A DNA stretch of 40,124 bases from Collodictyon triciliatum (taxonomy: Eukaryota > CRuMs). Every line of letters begins with the position of its first letter. The stretch's first letter is position 1. The stretch lies in the NCBI GenBank assembly GCA_043381765.1, contig JBHJMP010000865.1, positions 1 to 40,124 of the forward strand. The letters run 5' to 3'. Below are positions 22,021 to 34,030 of the stretch, piece after piece. A program made the position numbers and the translations under genes. The notes under the pieces were generated by a model, which made no database searches, was not told the DNA's origin, and saw only the letters and a list, made by a program, of their open reading frames with translations.

Positions 22021-22772
22021 AGAAAAAGATTGAAAAAAAAAGAAAAAAAATCAACAAAAACCAATAATACACAAGGGTAGCAAAGATTCTGCCGATCACA
22101 CACCAGCCAGAGTTTATTGCGAGGAGATTTTGTGTCATGATGTGACTTTGATCATTCTCGCAAAGAAATCTACTCAACTAAATAAAGTTCACCCGATCAC
22201 AACCAATCTATCGGTATGTGTCTAAAAAAAAAAAAGAAATATTAAGCGTCGCAAATAGATTAGTATTAATATTATATTTTGATTCTGCTCCGGCGTGTGG
22301 CTTTCCCGTGAAAGTTCGGCGAATAATTTGCGAGTGTGTGTGTGACTTTCAAAGGACACAACAAGGAGTGGCGCCTTTTGAGAGACCTCATATAACGATA
22401 ACATTACGGGAGTTATACAATTTTTTTGTAATCAAACCAAGCAGGGTACTAATATTCGATTTCTATCCAACTCTATGAATTTTAAATTCGACGACATTAT
22501 CGGGCTCAAACACAAACTTTTACATGGATCATCACGTCGCTGTAACGATCGCTTCTTCCCTTCTATGCTCTTTTTTTTATTTTTTTTTATTTTTTTATTT
22601 TTATATTGGGTTATTCGCTGTGATTCCGAAATGTAATCAAATGCAACCCATATGTGCTTTGCATCGCTCCAAATCCTCAACAATATGTTTTATTTTCTTT
22701 TCAAATCCGGAAATATATTTTCATGAAAAAAAGAAGAGGAGAAAGACGGGTATATCTGTAAAACATTATACG
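20942..22772. other. Divergent promoter region CK1 (-) / MSH6 (+)
   Basis: 1.8 kb between two start codons that face away from each other. 20942-21500 is less AT-rich and probably holds the CK1 leader. It has an unspliced minus-strand ORF (20943-21488) that ends two bases before the CK1 ATG and looks like leader sequence. 21540-21830 is very AT-rich. 21932-22018 is an 87-base A run. A small hairpin (TGCGC-CTTA-GCGCA, 21659-21672) and a direct repeat of GGTGGAAAC (about 21681-21700) are present. No exon is supported. Confidence 0.5.
21932..22018. repeat. Poly(A) tract, 87 bases
   Basis: Uninterrupted A run followed by an A-rich, T/G-interrupted stretch to about 22050. It is not next to a retroelement-like ORF or target-site duplication that I can see. 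Confidence 0.97.
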
Positions 22773-25700
22773 ATGCAGAAGACTCTATTTTCGTTCTTCT
22801 CAGGGGCATCACAATCCACCTCTTCTCAGAGTAAGTCTTCTGTATTTTTCTTTCAGTTCAGTTTGTGGAGCTACTTTTTTTTAAATGTGCTTTGGTATAT
22901 AGGAGATTGAATAATAACACTACAAACGTTATATACACACTCACTCAAATATATATCTGCGTGTCATTTTCTAATAATCAGTGCGGTATAACCATATTCA
23001 AAACTATACAATGCTCTTAAAAGATATGATTTATAACAAGGAAAATATAAGTCCACTTATTTCCCACTATCAAAGAATCAATATTTCCATCGCATTTTTA
23101 ATTAACCCAATTTCTTCCTTTTCATTCAAATAATTCCCACCAGAGTCCTCATCTACCGTCTCAGACTCACCACAAGGTAATATCCAGATAAACATCTATT
23201 CATATCCTTGTTGTACGGTCTTACATTTTCCTCATGACATATTCTTTCGTTCATAAGTGGTAGAAGATCAAATACAAGGAACATAATATATGTTACATTC
23301 GCAGCCGATCTTATCAACACTTTCAACCGCAATCTTCGACTGCTTATCAATCATGAAAAAAAAACTTTTCCTTCTCGACTGACATACAAATAATTTAAGG
23401 TCAGGTGTCGGCGTCTCAACCATCGCCCAGCAAACCGACAGGACTCTTTTCACCGCACCAAAATCTGTCCACAAACCAGAGCAAAGTAATGGGTTCACCA
23501 ACAAAATCGAGCACGCTGTTTTCATTAAAACAGGCGTCCCCAAAAGTCTCTCAGACCATTCAGCCCGAGTCACAAACGCATTCACCAATGCGCTCCGAGA
23601 TATCCAGAATCAGTGGAACTTCGACACAGCCATCACCAGTTTTGCCCATAGCGAGATACGGAGAATCTGCACAAAAACAAGCCAGCCACGCCTCCCACAA
23701 GCGAAAAATCGAGTTTCATGAAGGCGAAAACGATCTTGAAGAAGATGACGCACCAATATTCAGTTCCAATCCCGCAGTGATGACAATCAAACCAAAGCAG
23801 TAATTTCCCCTCATTTTACTTGATTTGACTTCTTTTCAGAAAGGAACCCCTTCTTTTCTTTTTATACATTTACTTTAGTACTGTGCACTGAGTTTCATAG
23901 ATACCACATACAAGATTTTTTTTTGAAAATGTATTCAAGAGCGATTTATTCAATCTAGTTGACATTCTTTATAGAATAAACACTGGGAAGCTGAATATTG
24001 AGAATACACCTATCTCCACTCAAAAAACTCCAACAAAAATTGCAAGAACTAATTCGGGCCGAACTATCAAGAAAATCTCCCAGAAAATCGAGGATGATGA
24101 GGAAAGTGACAGTGGCGACTTTGATGATAATGACGATGACCTTGACTATGGTGCTGCCAAAGGCACAGAAAACATGGATAACGAAGATGATGATGACAGT
24201 TCGCTGATTGGTGAAGTAGACGAAAATGACGGGGGAGATTATGACATCGATGATGACGCTGAGATCGAATTCAGCACGCCATCAAAAAAAGGAGCTAGAG
24301 CCCAATCAACACCAAAGAAGTCCACGCCCTCACGAACTCCTGTAGTTGATTATTGGAATCTTCCATTTTATACCATTTTCATATCATCATATCATCATAA
24401 ATACTTATATATATCCTTTCACTTGTTTGATGTTTTTTTTTTATTTTACCTAATCTTTCTTATCCTCAGGGAAAAGGCTTCGCTTCGTCAAAGCCAGTCC
24501 CGATGCAAGGTTTTCCCTTTCAAACTCAAAAAACTAAATGTTTTGCAAACAGTATATCACAAGTATATACCTAGTTGGGATATGCCTGTTTCCTTTGTTA
24601 GATTTTTTTTAATTCAGTTCTTTCATACTTAGTGCTGGCAAAAGGAGAGAACCCTTATCGAAGTAGCACATATGACAATTCCAGATTTGAATGGCTCGAG
24701 AATCTTAGAGATGCCAAAGGCGTGAAGAAAGGTGATTACCAATTATATGATACTCTCGATACTTTCTTTTTCTTAATTTAATCACATATTTAATAGTCTC
24801 CTCAAATTGTAATATATACATTTGCTATTGCTTCTGATGTGGATATTAGGGGACCCTGCATATGACCCGTCATCGTTGTATATCCCCCCGGCTGCGATGC
24901 AAAGACTTACCGCCTTCGAAAAGGTCGATTTTAGAGCCTCACCTATTAATTGCTACCCATTAAAAGAACAACAATACTAACTAACCTTTGAATCGAATAA
25001 GGAAAAAAAAACAATACTAATTAGCAATATCATAGCCTGTCTTTGAATGCTATTGAAATGTCCTTTTTAATGAATCAACTTACATTTTTTTCAAACCACA
25101 GCAATATTGGGAGGTAAAAAAAGCACATTTTGATACGGTGGTGTTTTTCAAGAAAGGGAAATTTTACGAGCTTTATGAACAAGATGCTGGTGAGTTATCT
25201 TTCTTTTCGTTTCCTTAACTGTTAGTCTCACCTAAATTTAGTCCCTGAAAATTCCTTTTTTTTTTAAACCAGTTTAATTATAAATATCAATATCCTCTTC
25301 GGTTGGTTGCTTAATGAAAAAAAAAAAAAAACGATATATTCTTTAAGACCTTGGAAATCAGTTACTTGGACTTAAATTGACCGACCGAGTCAATATGCGA
25401 ATGGCTGGTGTCCCTGAAGCTTCGTTTAACATGTGGGCGAGTCAGCTTATTAAAGCAGGGTATTAAGAACTTTAATAGCTACAAGACGAATCACTAGTTC
25501 AAACAATGATTCACCAAGGGCATATTTGAGTTGGCCCAGAGCCAATCAATTCATCCTTAAATCATAATTTTTTTAGATACAAGGTTGCCAAAGTGGATGA
25601 AGTGGAGAGTAACCTCTCTATGCAAAAGCGCAAGAAGGAGAACCCAAAGGATGGAAAATTCGGAAGCGTTAAATCAGTGATGCAGCGCGAACTGACTTCC

Positions 25701-28391
25701 ATATTAACAGGTAGGCAATTGACTGGGTGTAATGTTTCTCGGTCAGGTCTTATTTATTAGTTAATAGATTCAGTGTCAAAAGTTTGAGTAAACTTCATAC
25801 CATCGCTCTAGTGGGAACCATATCCGATCCAGACCTCATTCAGAATATGGACTCAAACTTTTTGTTAGCCATCAAAGTGAGTCATAATTCAGATTTTTCC
25901 CAGGTTACACAATTGAAATGTAATTTCTGTATGTTATGTGTTAAATATATTCATTTTTTTTTGAAGTGGACTGACTATATATGTATGAATGTAACAGGAG
26001 TTTGAAGGATTAAACAAAGTTGGTGTGTGTTTGGTGGATGTTTCGACTTCCACGTTCCATATTGCACAATTTGATGATGACGCTCGTCGAACACAAATCG
26101 AGACTCTTTGCCTGCAAATGAAACCAAAAGAAATCCTTGTTGAAAAGGTTAGACTGTCTTTAATGTCACTTTTTGAATTATCAAACTAATAGATTGAATG
26201 AATGATGACACAGTCATGACAAGTGACAATTTTTCTGCACTTACCATATAGGTTGTTCTTTAGGCATCAATTCATATTCTAAAGTTTTTTTTTCTTAATC
26301 TTTCTATCGTGGTTGTGGCATCAACTTAGAAAAATTTGAGCACTTTGACAAACCGTACCATCCGTTTAAGTGTTCCTTCAGCCACGGTCACTGCGATGGA
26401 ACCTGAAAAGTATTGCACGATTCAATTAAACGTTCCATTATATCACCACAGAAGGATTCCTTTTCTACAATAATAAACATCATCTAGATTGAACTCTCAA
26501 TGCACACCATCTAAATTTTAATAACCGACGGCATCCAAATTCTAAACAGACAGTTTTGGGGCTCTCAAGAGACTATTGATTATTTGTCAAGAAGTTCCAT
26601 GTATGGAGTAGACACTCCAAAAGCATGTACTATGTTTTCCTTTCATAGACAGATGCAATATCTACTTTAAACAAGGGGGTTTCTATTCAAACCGGACAAA
26701 ATTTTTGAACGTGATTGTTTCGTTTTAATTGTATATTAATTTATTTACTATTTTCTTGTCGAAGCGAAATGGCCACCAGTTTTGAAGAAAATGATAACCA
26801 ACGAATTGGCAATATCGTGCCTTGGAGCTGTTATTTCATACTTGATATCAGTTTGTCATTCATAAGGACAGTTACATAAATCGAAAAAAGAAAAAAAAAC
26901 TCCATACCTATGAAAACCAACTCGTTATTACTAACCAAACTCTTTTCACATTATGGCTTCATCGTCTCACAAAAGGTCAAAAGTGACCCATCCATTATAC
27001 TATTGAACCGAATTCAAGAGTACAGCGCCACGACTTCATCAACATCAATGGTATTTTCAGCCTATACGTCTCACCCATTGGTTGTCGAGCATTCATTTTT
27101 TTTGTTCATTATTATCTTTCCTTTTTATTTTCATATTTTTTCTCATGGATAGGTTCTTGACGGTCAAACTCTACTGAATCTCGAAATATTGGAAAACACA
27201 TACGATGGGGGCTCTGAAGGGACTCTGCTTAATCTCCTTGATTACACATCGACTCCATTCGGTAGTTTTTCTCCACTATTTTTCTCTCTCAAATTTTTCT
27301 TGCTCATGCATTTTAGGGAATTCAAGTAAAGACATACCATTTTTACATGAGAATGTAATATCTGTCTGTTTTATTGACAGCAAAAGAGAAAAGAGGATGA
27401 TGAAGAAGAAAGGGCAATTTAGAATCTACTCTAAAGTGGTATTTATATATATATATATATATATTAAGGTCGCCGATTGTTTCGGTCGTGGGTATGTCAT
27501 CCTCTCCGTCATCCGGGCATGATTAGTGCTCGCCTGGATGCTGTTCAATGCTTGATGAACATTGGCGAACAAAAGGGTATTTTGTCCTTCAATTGATCCC
27601 CGCATGCGTAATCATAATGCATATCAAAGCAAAGGAAAAAAAATAATGCATATCAACATGTTTACCTTTAAACATTTTTTTCTATTTTTATCTAAAAATG
27701 TCACATTTTAATCAGGACAAAAACAGCCAAAATCATAGAATCACGTCAATTATACCTTGATTTGACACATGCTTTTTCCATATGTTTTGTTTTCTTTTCA
27801 TTTTGGACATCCTCCTGCTAGAGCTATATCAGCATTTGAAAAAACTTCCCGATCTGGAGCGTTTGCTTTCACGCGTGCAAACAAAGTCGTGCAGAGTTCC
27901 CGAATTTCTCTCTGTTATCGAGGGATTTGGCAAAATACAGGTTCGTTCCTATTCATTTACTGTCCTGTTACTTTTTTAATCGTTATTGGTAGATGTTGCT
28001 ACTTACATACTTGCCTTCTCTTACATATATCCTGTGGTTTGAGTGATGTCTTTAACTACTTTGAATGTACTGCTTTAATCAAGAAGTAATCATTATAGAG
28101 AATAAGGGCAATGATGATCGATCTGTTTGCAGACACACCCAGTGAGGTTGATGCCTTTCATGCCTTTCCCTACCTCTTCTCTAGTTTCTATTCAAAAGCA
28201 TATATTTTTTCAGTGATTAAAAAGCAGACACGCTAATAATTATGTAAATTATTTAAATTAGATACTCAAGAATATGGTTTCACCAATGGGGGTATTTAGG
28301 GATTTAGATGAAAATATTGCAGTGTTTGAAAAGTCATTTGATTTGACTGTTGCCCGTGAGCAAGGTATTAGAGAACGGAACCGCCTTATTG

Positions 28392-28448
<57 letters not shown>

Positions 28449-31400
28449 TAGCCGCAACAATGGTAAATACCACTCATAAATTCAATGATTGTATTTGCTT
28501 GCATGACAGGGGTTATTTCTCCCTCTCTTGGAGCGGACTCAGAGTACGACAAAGTTGTTGCGGAGGTTCGTGATTTCTTTTGTTCGGCATGTAATATTTA
28601 GATGACATTTCGATACACATGCATGACTTGTCATTTAACGAAACCCATATTGATAATAAGAGTTCTTAAATTAATCACTCTCAGTTGCCTTTTTATTATA
28701 ATTTTTAATAGGTGAAGTTTTATTCTATTTCTAAAGCAACCTTTTCTTTTATTTATCACAGGTCAATACTTTACAAGAAAAGTTAGATAATCACTTGGAA
28801 GAACAGAAGAAGATATTGAAGGTAAGATGCTTTTGTAATCACATGATTCAAATTAATTTACTCTAGAGATAAAAAAACAAAAAACAAACAAATGCCATCA
28901 AACTGTACCTAGATATCTTCTATTGTTTACAAGAATGTCGGAAAGGAGTTATACCAGATTGAAATCCCAAACAAGGCACTTGAAAAGACCAAGATTCCAT
29001 CGCATTACATTTTGATGTCCCAAACAAAAACAGCGAAGCGATATTGGACGCCATTTATCCAGACATGTTTTGCCCCTCTCAAAGAAGCTGAGGAGAAGCA
29101 AAGTGGTAAATACTTCTCCATTCTAAAAAGTGGGGAAAAATAACCACACACACTATCTGCACTATTGTAGCTTTTTTCCCCCTTGTATGTATACGAAATT
29201 TTAGGAAAAAATATACTCGTTTCAAATAACTAGAAATACTTTTTCACACAATGTGCATTTGTAATATTTGGATGTTATGTTATCTTTAATTCAAATAAAC
29301 ATATTCTCTTACATGTTTATCCGTCATATAAAAAACCCAATTAACCATTTTGCTATATGGAATGATAGATATTCGAGATAACTTTCTGACCCTCTTACAG
29401 GAGAAAGTAATTTATTCAGAATATATGGTTTTATTTGACCGACGGATTAAGTTACACTCGGTGTCCTTACATCAGATAATAGGAGGCTCAAAATAAAAAT
29501 TATATTGACTAGTTCGACCAACGTCGTCGTGTTTGGAGGACAATTGTGGATTCTGTTGCAGAGTTTGATGCCTTGTTGTCTCTTGCCCGTGCATCCGTCT
29601 CGTTCGGCGGTAGTTTCAGAACATCGATTACATTTATTTTAATCCCTGCACTCCACATCATTATCTCTTTTTTCTCTTTTAAAAAAAACAAAGAAACAAA
29701 GCAAAATAGTAATTCAAAATTAAACTTAACGCAGCGCCCTCATGCCGCCCTAACATAATTGACGCCCAAGAACCACAAATTCATCTGAAATCAATGCGCC
29801 ATCCTTTTGCAAAGACAACTGGGTAAGTTCATATTATAAAATTTTTGAATATTTTATTTTAATTCCATATTTACGAAATATGACTATATTTCGCTGTTAG
29901 GGATTCATCGACTTTCATCCCAAACGATACAATTATCGGAGGGAAAAAAAAGCCACATGGAGAGAACGCCAAAGCATGTTTTCAATCCATAATTAGTTTT
30001 CCGAGTACTATTTGATCATGAAAAATAGGAGATAGAACAAAAGAAACTCATATTTCATTTTTTTTTACTCTCCCTATTAACCGTCATGGGTTTTTTTTCT
30101 TTCATTCAAAAATTAATACCCTTTCTTAGACAATTCTTCTCACCGGCCCAAATATGGGAGGAAAATCGACACTACTGCGACAAGTGTGATATCAAACAAT
30201 CTATGCGTCTATGGTCAAAAATAATTGCATTTTTTTTTTTTTACTTATGCAGTATTACATGTCTCCCCCTGTTATTTCAACAATAGACCAGTCTTGCCGT
30301 TATTCTTGCGCAGTTGGGATGCTATGTTCCTGCAGAAGAATGCACGATTACTCCCGTCGACCGCATCTTTACTCGACTCGGTGCGCGTGACAACATCATC
30401 GCCGGCCAATCAACATTCATGGTTGAACTACAAGAAACTTCCAGTATTTTAGTATGTCTTTTCTTTCTCTACTTCTGATGGCATGGTTGTAAATATGAAT
30501 CGCTGTTGTAAGTGATACGCACATCTGCTAAATTCCATATCATAACTTGCGATTACCGCACATTATCATAAACTTAATTATGTTACGTCTTAAAGAAACA
30601 CGCGACAAAAAATTCGTTGGTAATCTTGGATGAGCTTGGAAGAGGAACAAGCACGTTTGATGGGTACTTTTGCATGAATAGCCGTAATTTTACGGGATAT
30701 TTACATCTTTAATACAAGAGCGATTATTGATTTAGTGGATTTATATGTGTGTCTGGCGCTCCGCAGATTCTTACAGTTGTATTAGATTCTCGATTGCATA
30801 CGCTGTGCTCCAGTACATCGCATCGAACATCAGCTGCAGATGTCTCTTTTCCACTCACTATCACATGCTTACAGGTAAATATATTATTTCCTTTTCACAA
30901 TCCGATTATGCACGAAAAAAATGTAGAAATCTGTCGATTTGGATGTATTTGCGAACCCTCGAAATTGAAAATCTCACAACCTTGAATGCATATGAAACAA
31001 TTATCATTATCATTATCATTATCATTATCATTATCATTATCATTATCATTATCATTATCATTATCATTATCATTATCATTATCATTATCATTATCATTAT
31101 CATTATCATTATCATTACTTTACTGAAAAATTTTATACAACGCAATGAAACAATGATTATCCCTATTTTTAAAAGATGAGTTTATAAACCATCCTGTGGT
31201 GGCACTGAAACATATGGCATGTCACGTCGATGAAGAGAGGTTTCTTGCGTTATTCCTTCCTCTTTTATCTCCCACAATTATGCATTCCTTTTTGAATACA
31301 TAACAGAATTCACCTTTGCTGGGTTTGACTATGCCCTAAGAATAATATTCACGTTTGCTCCCATCCACTTTTCAGCCATAAAGTCACCTTCCTATATCGC

Positions 31401-32284
31401 CTGTCGGACGGAATCTGCCCGAAAAGCTACGGCATGAACGTGGCAGGCATGGCCGGAATTCCAAAGCAGGTTTGCATTTTCAATTAGAAGTGGACATTAC
31501 TTCTCATCTCCGCTTATACTCTTACTACTGTGGCTGTCATTTCCCCCATATATCAATTACAACAATTGATTATATACATATATTTTGTCTGCCTGGTTTC
31601 TCTTTAGTTGATCGATAGAGCTGATTCCATCGCCACAAGTTTCGAGGAAGCCACTCTAGAATCAATTCAGTATTCAATTATTATTTTTTTTTTTAATATT
31701 CATTTCTAATACATCGCACAAATGCACCCACGGTCAACTTCTTTAATCACACGCATTTACCAAAACTTCAATTCGGCACTATTTAAATCGCATACGTGAT
31801 GCGTATGAATTGAAAAATGAATGCTTCCCGGATGACGATTTAACCTCCTCGAATCACCCCACAGAAAACGCAGGGACTTTATCCAGCTTGACTTGGAAGC
31901 GAAAAGCAACTACCAGTTCATATCCACAGCGATTCGCAACGAATCATCGCAAAAGGCTTACGAGGTTTTCAATTCTATATGAAGTATTCAATATTCCCCC
32001 GATGCTATCCCCTTACTTCCATCGTATTTTTTTTGATTTTATTAGAAAATATAAAAAAATAAATCAGAAAAAAAAGATACATAAAGAAAAAAAAAAGGAA
32101 AATTGAGTATAAAAAGGAACACAGCTCTTTGCGTGGTGAGGCTGACTTATTCATTTTTAATAATGAGTTGTGAGCAACACCTCTATTTTATGAGATTAAT
32201 CACTGGAAAACATAGGGGATTATTTCAGCATGGTACACAATTCTCGCTGCGTCGGTGGGTGAGGATGAATTCGGAGCACTTTGA
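22773..32284 (+). CDS. MSH6: DNA mismatch repair protein MSH6
   Basis: Partner of MSH2 in MutS-alpha, which recognises mismatches and small loops in the nucleus. Thirty-seven exons join to 1264 residues: 22773-22830, 23144-23176, 23400-23799, 23975-24341, 24470-24509, 24633-24731, 24850-24923, 25102-25189, 25348-25459, 25577-25710, 25812-25876, 25998-26147, 26330-26409, 26550-26626, 26765-26850, 26976-27050, 27153-27261, 27469-27576, 27822-27940, 28099-28146, 28262-28364, 28510-28565, 28762-28821, 28913-29105, 29369-29406, 29513-29609, 29735-29822, 29901-29973, 30130-30183, 30287-30451, 30596-30663, 30786-30874, 31176-31239, 31376-31469, 31608-31669, 31865-31964, 32216-32284 (TGA). It starts with a PCNA-binding box, [10 protein letters not shown] Ser/Pro/acidic linker follows (to about 310). 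[10 protein letters not shown] holds mismatch-binding Phe378 and Glu380. [12 protein letters not shown] precedes the lever. Walker A is [10 protein letters not shown] (1015-1024) and Walker B is [16 protein letters not shown]. No PWWP domain is present. The last exon is the least certain. Confidence 0.95.
27444..27466. repeat. (TA)n run at an acceptor
   Basis: About ten TA units end three bases before the acceptor AG at 27467-27468 in MSH6. Confidence 0.9.
28393..28449. repeat. (CAAT)n microsatellite
   Basis: About fourteen pure tetranucleotide units inside MSH6 intron 28365-28509. Confidence 0.97.
29974..30129 (+). other. GC-AG intron in MSH6, just before Walker A
   Basis: The next exon must be entered in phase 0 (T-I-L-L-T-G-P-N). 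The preceding frame offers phase 0 only at AAA followed by GCATGT. Every GT nearby (29978, 29998, 30004) leaves phase 1. The GC join gives [20 protein letters not shown], with normal MutS spacing. The donor flank (AAA|GCATGT) resembles that of the kinase GC intron (AG|GCATGC). Confidence 0.75.
31000..31117. repeat. (ATTATC)n hexanucleotide array
   Basis: About twenty pure units inside MSH6 intron 30875-31175. Confidence 0.97.
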
Positions 32285-32773
32285 TACGAAAGCCAGCAAG
32301 AGATTGCGAGCGTATCTCTGGGTTGATTGCCGAATGTTCTTTTCTTTCTTTTCTTTCTTTTTCTTCCTTTCAGTTTGTGCAAGATTTTTTTTTTGGATGT
32401 TCTTATATACGAGGGTTTGCCTTTCTCTTTAACGGTGCATGTTCTCCGCTTTTTTCGGTGACGCAATTATGCCAGAAAAACAATACACTCACAGCTGAGA
32501 TTTCTAACCCGGTTGTCGGTCTCGCAGTCACAAACAAACATTCTTTCTGCACTGAACCACATCTATTCCCCTTTTAAATCAAGTTTCATAATGTTTTTTT
32601 TTTAATTTAACCCTGAATAATAAAGAATCGTAAATACGTCATTTATCGGTTGACAGGCGCAATTCTTAGTTGATCAAATGCCTTGAAAGATGAAAAGAGA
32701 TAATAATCATCATTAAGATTTAGAAAGCGGAAAATAAAAAATAAAATAAAATAAAATAAAATAAAATAAAAAA

Positions 32774-32850
32774 NNNNNNNNNNNNNNNNNNNNNNNNNNN
32801 NNNNNNNNNNNNNNNNNNNNNNNNNNNNNNNNNNNNNNNNNNNNNNNNNN
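32774..32850. other. Assembly gap (77 N)
   Basis: Run of N flanked by AT-rich tandem repeats on both sides, so the true repeat length is unknown. Confidence 0.99.
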
Positions 32851-32865
32851 ATAAATTAATAAAAA

Positions 32866-32990
32866 ACCAAAAAATAAAAAACCAAAAAATAAAAAACCAA
32901 AAAAATAAAAAACCAAAAAATAAAAAACCAAAAAATAAAAAACCAAAAAATAAAAAACCAAAAAATAAAAAACCAAAAAATAAAAAACCA
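32866..32990. repeat. 15-bp tandem array (CCAAAAAATAAAAAA)n
   Basis: About eight near-identical units directly right of the gap. One unit has an extra A. The array may continue into the gap. Confidence 0.95.
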
Positions 32991-33475
32991 TCTTTTTTCT
33001 TCATACGCTCTGTGAGGTGGTGTTCAGCTTGTTCATCAAACCGATTCATCAGCATCATAAACTTGAAGGGAATCGAAGACGGGAGATAAATTTTTTGGTG
33101 TTGAAAAAAAAAGAGAACAGATAGATAGCAGATATGATATGTTATCCCGCATGTCGAGTTGCGGATGGGGACGTTTTAATCTCATGATTTCTTACGAGGA
33201 GCTTTCTCTCTTTTCTTTTCGAAAACCTTGTAAAATAGAAAACTGTTTTCCTAACTGGATGATTTTTTTTTTTAAAAAAAGAGAAAAGAGAAGAAAAATA
33301 GAGAAAGAGACAAAACAAAACAAAACAAAACAAAACATGAACATAAACATAGACGTAGACAAAAAAAAGTAGAGAAAGGGAAATATACAGACAGCAGGAG
33401 GTTCTTAGATGTATATGGAGAGTAAATATATGTGACTACGATATAAAATGAGCAATGCGAGTGCCGCATGACGAT

Positions 33476-33704
33476 TCACTTCGCTTTTGCTTTTCCGTTT
33501 GCCTTTGTCTTTGTCTTTTTGAGATAGTCTGCGAGCTTTGCATCCAGACCGATGAGGAGCCGGTTTGTCTCATCCAGGCGCGTCTTTGTATCGCGTGTGA
33601 AGGGCACGAGATAGTCCAGCAAGATGGCGAGGTAGTTTGGATCGGGGTCTGTGGGGTTGAGAAGGGTCGTGAAGAAGCGGTCCCAGAGTTCGTGGTTCCA
33701 ATAC
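33476..33704 (-). CDS. Terminal exon of an unidentified gene (75 residues)
   Basis: Reads from the acceptor AAACAG (entered with two bases from an earlier exon) to TGA: YWNHELWDRFF, then LLNPTDPDPNYLAILLDYL, then TRLDETNRLLIGLDAKLADY and a lysine-rich end. The balanced composition, the non-repetitive helical character and a clean acceptor make it convincing coding sequence. I do not recognise the family. It lies downstream of the NOT2-like exons on the same strand, beyond the 212-N gap. It does not resemble the usual NOT2 C terminus, so it is either an unusual extension or the end of a different gene whose other exons are lost in the gap. Confidence 0.6.
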
Positions 33705-33818
33705 CTGTTTTTTCAAGCACAGTGGCGTGAGAGGAGCGGCGGGAAGGTCACAGGACAAGAATGTGTGTGTATTCGAGAAGGGAAAGAGAAAAGAGAAAAG
33801 AAGAAAAGAAGAAGAAAA

Positions 33819-34030
33819 NNNNNNNNNNNNNNNNNNNNNNNNNNNNNNNNNNNNNNNNNNNNNNNNNNNNNNNNNNNNNNNNNNNNNNNNNNNNNNNNNN
33901 NNNNNNNNNNNNNNNNNNNNNNNNNNNNNNNNNNNNNNNNNNNNNNNNNNNNNNNNNNNNNNNNNNNNNNNNNNNNNNNNNNNNNNNNNNNNNNNNNNNN
34001 NNNNNNNNNNNNNNNNNNNNNNNNNNNNNN
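33819..34030. other. Assembly gap (212 N)
   Basis: Run of N that cuts through the NOT2-like coding region. It is flanked on the left by an AAG/AAAAG-rich purine tract. Confidence 0.99.

Larger units (their letters stand above)
32285..33475. other. 3' intergenic region MSH6 / minus-strand gene, with assembly gap
   Basis: 1.2 kb between convergent stop codons. It contains an AAAAT array (32730-32773), a 77-base N gap, a 15-bp array (32866-32990), a T11A7 run pair (33263-33280) and an AAAAC array (about 33311-33336). No supported exon. Confidence 0.6.

Noticed and set aside
25784-25811. In-frame extension of the MSH6 exon starting at 25784 (SKLHTIAL)
   Set aside because: It would insert residues into the conserved ILT-x-GT junction and needs a different upstream donor. 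The acceptor at 25810-25811 gives the normal spacing.
26621-26626. GC donor AAA|GCATGT in MSH6 exon 26550-26626
   Set aside because: A GT donor four bases later (T|GTACTA) gives the phase needed by the next exon, so a GC donor is not required here.
28393-28449. Regular CAAT units considered as a CRISPR-like or satellite element
   Set aside because: There are no spacers and the unit is 4 bp, so it is a simple microsatellite in a eukaryotic intron.
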